From positions 1-53,694 of the forward strand of contig JAFSER010000017.1 in the NCBI GenBank assembly GCA_017435645.1: 53,694 bases of DNA, in the 5' to 3' direction. Both the position numbers and the translations under genes were made by a program. Source of the stretch: Clostridium sp. Its GTDB lineage: Bacteria; Bacillota; Clostridia; Clostridiales; Clostridiaceae. Of this stretch, positions 51,039-53,694 are shown one piece after another (position 1 is the first letter of the stretch; each line of letters starts with the position of its first letter). A model generated the notes under the pieces. It saw nothing but the letters and a program-made list of their open reading frames with translations. It did not search any database and was not told where the DNA came from.

Positions 51039-53694
51039 ATGTTTTTAAAATCCCTAGAAATAAGAGGTTTTAAATCTTTTGCAGATAAAACCAATTTAAA
51101 ATTTAAAAAAGGAGTAACAGCAGTTGTTGGACCAAATGGAAGTGGTAAAAGTAATATTTCAGATTCTGTAAGATGGGTTCTTGGAGAGCAAAGTGTTAAA
51201 ACTCTAAGAGGTGGAAAGATGGAGGATGTTATATTTGCTGGGACACAATTTAGAAAACCTGTTGGATTAGCACAAGTATCACTTACATTAGATAACACTG
51301 ATAATACTTTAGATACTGATTATTCAGAAGTAACAGTAACTAGAAGAATATTTAGATCTGGAGAAACAGAATATTTAATAAATAATAAAAAATGTAGACT
51401 AAAAGATATCCATAGTCTTTTTATGGATACAGGTATAGGTAAGGAAGGATATTCTCTTATAGGTCAAGGTAAAATTGAAGCTATTTTAAGTGGAAAGGCA
51501 GAAGATAGAAGGGCACTTCTTGAGGAAGCTGCAGGAATTGTTAAGTTTAAATCAAGAAAAGAAGATGCTGAAAGAAAATTATCTAATACGGAAAATAACC
51601 TTGTAAGAATTAGGGATATAATCTCAACTTATGAAGAAAGAATAGAGCCTTTAAAAGAGGAAAGAGAAAAGGCCTTAAAATATAAGGGATTGGCTGAGGA
51701 GTTAAGAGTTAAAGAAGTTTCTTTATTAGTAAATAATATTAATATTATTAATAAAGATATTCAAGGAATAAGGGAAGAAATTGATGCAAAAAATAAAAAT
51801 ATTGAAGAAAAGAGAAATCTTTTAAATAAAGTAAGGGAAGAAATATTTAATTTAGAGCAAAAAATTGAGTATATTGAAAAGAAAAATAATACTGAAAAAG
51901 AAGAGTATTATAGAAAAAAAGAAGATTTAAATCAAAGCTTGAATGATATTGAAATATACAAAGAGAGAATTAAGAATTTTGAAGAAATAGTTAAAAAGGA
52001 TAAAGAAGAAATTAAAGGCTTAGAAAAGTCATTAATTGAATTAAATAGTGAAAAGAAAATTCTTACTAAGGATCTTGAAGATAAGATAAAAGAACAAATC
52101 GAAAAGGAAAACTTGATAAAGAATTATGAAGAAGTTAATGATGAGTTAAATAAAGAAATTAAAGCATTAGAGGAAAAATCTTCATCAATTAAGGAAGAAG
52201 AATTTGAGTTTTTAAGGAAAATTTCTGAAACAAATAATAATATAGTAATTCTTAATAAAGAAATATTAGATAAGAAAGAGCTTGGAGAAACAGGAGAGAA
52301 GAATTTAAAAGCTCTTGAAGGAAATATAAGGATTAATGTAGCTACTATTGAAAGTCTTAATGAAAAAATTAGGTTTTGTAAAGTTAAAAGAGATGAAATT
52401 CAAAAGAATATTTTTGAAAATAAAAAGAAAATAGCAACATTAAATGCTGAAGGAAATAAAAAAGAATTATTAATAAGAGAGATAGCTAAAAAGATAAATA
52501 TAATAGAAGGTAAGCTTACAACTCTTAAAGATTTAGAAAAAAGTTACGAGGGATATCAATTAGCTATAAAGCGTTTAATGGAGAGAATTGAAAAGGGACA
52601 AATAGCCTATGCTAATGGGACTAAGGTTCTAGGTGAGATTTTTACTATAAATAAAAAATATGAAACAGCTATAGAAATATCCTTAGGTGCAGCTATTTCT
52701 AATATAATTACTGAAAATGAAAATATAGCAAAGCAATTAATAGAGTATTTAAAGAAAAATTCTTTAGGAAGAGCAACATTTCTACCATTAAATATTATAA
52801 AAGGAAATAGAGTAAATCTTTCTAATGATATTAAAGCTGTTAATGGATATATAGGTATTGCATCAGATTTATTAGAGTATGATATCAAATATAAAGAAAT
52901 AATGGATTATACTTTAGGTAAAACTATTATTGCAGAAAATATGGAAGCGGCTTTGGAAATATCTAAGATTGGAAGATATAAGTTAAAGATAGTTACTTTA
53001 GATGGTGAGGTTATTAACCCAGGAGGAGCTTTAACAGGTGGAAGTATATATAAAAAAAATAATTCTAGTATATTAGGTAGAAGAAGAGAAATACATGAGT
53101 TAGAAGAAGGCTTAGTTAATAATAAAAATAAAAATTCTATAGAAATTGAATCGTTAAATAAGTTAAAAGTTGAAGTGAAGGCAATTGACGAAGATATATT
53201 AAATAAAAGTGATGAAATTCATGAGAAGAATATAGATATAACTAGGTTGGAAAGTGAAATAAGAGCCCTAGAAAATGAAAGTATCAAGCTAAGAAATTCT
53301 TTTGAAGTTTCTAAAAAAGAATTAGATTTAAATAAATCCAACTTATTAAAACTGGAAGAAGAAATAAAATCAAATGAAATAAAGCTTAGTAATTTACAAA
53401 ACACTAAGTTAATGAATAATGAAATTATAGTCAGTATAGATAATGAATTAGAAGAAAAAAGAAATTCTTTACATGAATTAAAAGATAGAAATATTCAAAT
53501 TAAAATAGAAAAAGCTAAGTTAGATGAAATAGTTTATTCTAGACAATCAGATGTAAAAAGAAAAGAAAAAGAGGAAAAGGAAAAAGAAGATAGGATTTTT
53601 TCTCTTAAAAAAGATAATGAAGAAAAGAATAATAATGTTAACTATTTAAGAAGGTTAATTGAAGACAAAACTGTTTTTATTTCTAAAGTTAATA
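51039..53694 (+). CDS. smc: chromosome segregation protein SMC (partial, 3' end missing)
   Basis: Condensin ATPase that organises and resolves chromosomes with ScpAB. The N-terminus MFLKSLEIRGFKSFADKTN and Walker A GPNGSGKSN (near residues 32-40) are followed by GAGTQ-type and DTGIGKEGYSLIGQGKIE blocks. A first coiled coil runs from about residue 165 to 500. The hinge spans about 503-665 (GYQLAIKRLM, GRATFLPL and INPGGALTGG), and the return coiled coil continues to the window end. About 885 of an expected 1,180 or so residues are visible; the signature and Walker B motifs lie beyond. AGGAGTG (51027-51033) precedes the ATG. Confidence 0.96.
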   Translation, partial: MFLKSLEIRGFKSFADKTNLKFKKGVTAVVGPNGSGKSNISDSVRWVLGEQSVKTLRGGKMEDVIFAGTQFRKPVGLAQVSLTLDNTDNTLDTDYSEVTVTRRIFRSGETEYLINNKKCRLKDIHSLFMDTGIGKEGYSLIGQGKIEAILSGKAEDRRALLEEAAGIVKFKSRKEDAERKLSNTENNLVRIRDIISTYEERIEPLKEEREKALKYKGLAEELRVKEVSLLVNNINIINKDIQGIREEIDAKNKNIEEKRNLLNKVREEIFNLEQKIEYIEKKNNTEKEEYYRKKEDLNQSLNDIEIYKERIKNFEEIVKKDKEEIKGLEKSLIELNSEKKILTKDLEDKIKEQIEKENLIKNYEEVNDELNKEIKALEEKSSSIKEEEFEFLRKISETNNNIVILNKEILDKKELGETGEKNLKALEGNIRINVATIESLNEKIRFCKVKRDEIQKNIFENKKKIATLNAEGNKKELLIREIAKKINIIEGKLTTLKDLEKSYEGYQLAIKRLMERIEKGQIAYANGTKVLGEIFTINKKYETAIEISLGAAISNIITENENIAKQLIEYLKKNSLGRATFLPLNIIKGNRVNLSNDIKAVNGYIGIASDLLEYDIKYKEIMDYTLGKTIIAENMEAALEISKIGRYKLKIVTLDGEVINPGGALTGGSIYKKNNSSILGRRREIHELEEGLVNNKNKNSIEIESLNKLKVEVKAIDEDILNKSDEIHEKNIDITRLESEIRALENESIKLRNSFEVSKKELDLNKSNLLKLEEEIKSNEIKLSNLQNTKLMNNEIIVSIDNELEEKRNSLHELKDRNIQIKIEKAKLDEIVYSRQSDVKRKEKEEKEKEDRIFSLKKDNEEKNNNVNYLRRLIEDKTVFISKVN

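Noticed and set aside
1-53694. Defence, toxin-antitoxin, CRISPR, prophage or mobile elements
   Set aside because: No repeats with spacers, transposase, integrase or phage genes were seen; all sizeable genes fit core families and base composition is uniform.

Overview
The window is very AT-rich and almost entirely core chromosome. Gene content and motifs point to an endospore-forming member of the Firmicutes, most likely Clostridium sensu stricto: spoIIGA-sigE-sigG, spoIVA, spoVM, ylbJ/spoVV, pta-ackA, low-GC codon use, strong AGGAGG-type ribosome binding sites and frequent TTG/GTG starts. I see no tRNA, rRNA, CRISPR array, insertion sequence, prophage or other transferred DNA. Nearly every gene belongs to a recognised family. 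I did not find a wholly new multi-gene system; the less expected material is in the regulatory and very small features.

Layout. (1) 1-8.7 kb: ftsZ, a 728-base gap with an orphan terminator, then spoIIGA-sigE-sigG (a sporulation sigma cascade with a recognisable SigF-type promoter before sigG), a PRC-barrel protein, nrdR, pgeF and a PhoP/PhoR-type two-component pair. (2) 8.7-13.1 kb: pstS-pstC-pstA-pstB-phoU, preceded by a palindrome and spaced TTTAAC repeats that look like a PhoP control region. (3) 13.5-17.2 kb: a PDZ/radical-SAM DUF512 protein, der and gpsA. (4) 17.5-20.2 kb: spoIVA, then an asparaginase whose leader carries a promoter followed by a terminator. (5) 20.3-35.5 kb: a long co-directional run, yicC-remA-gmk-rpoZ-coaBC-priA-def-fmt-zinc peptidase-rsmB-rlmN-stp-prkC-rsgA-rpe-thiN, ending in the 23-codon spoVM gene. 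(6) 35.5-40.2 kb: rpmB (minus strand), asp23-like, fakA-like and recG. (7) 40.2-47.6 kb: rsmD, coaD, a coiled-coil protein, minus-strand ylbJ/spoVV and tmcAL, then pta-ackA, DUF177 and rpmF. (8) 47.7-53.7 kb: plsX, acpP, rnc, a radical SAM protein, a 31-residue membrane microprotein and smc, which runs off the window end.

The genes serve cell division and chromosome organisation (ftsZ, smc, recG, priA), translation and ribosome maturation (def, fmt, rsmB, rlmN, rsgA, rsmD, rpmB, rpmF, der), phosphate acquisition, Ser/Thr phospho-signalling, phospholipid initiation (plsX, acpP, gpsA), acetate metabolism and spore formation. Gene order matches two separate Bacillus subtilis neighbourhoods (ylo/prkC/recG/plsX/rnc/smc and ylbH-coaD-ylbJ-ylbM-ylbN-rpmF), with the second inserted between recG and plsX. 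Several gene starts were moved from the longest frame to a start codon with a properly spaced ribosome binding site. Bacillus comparisons are from memory, not from a search.
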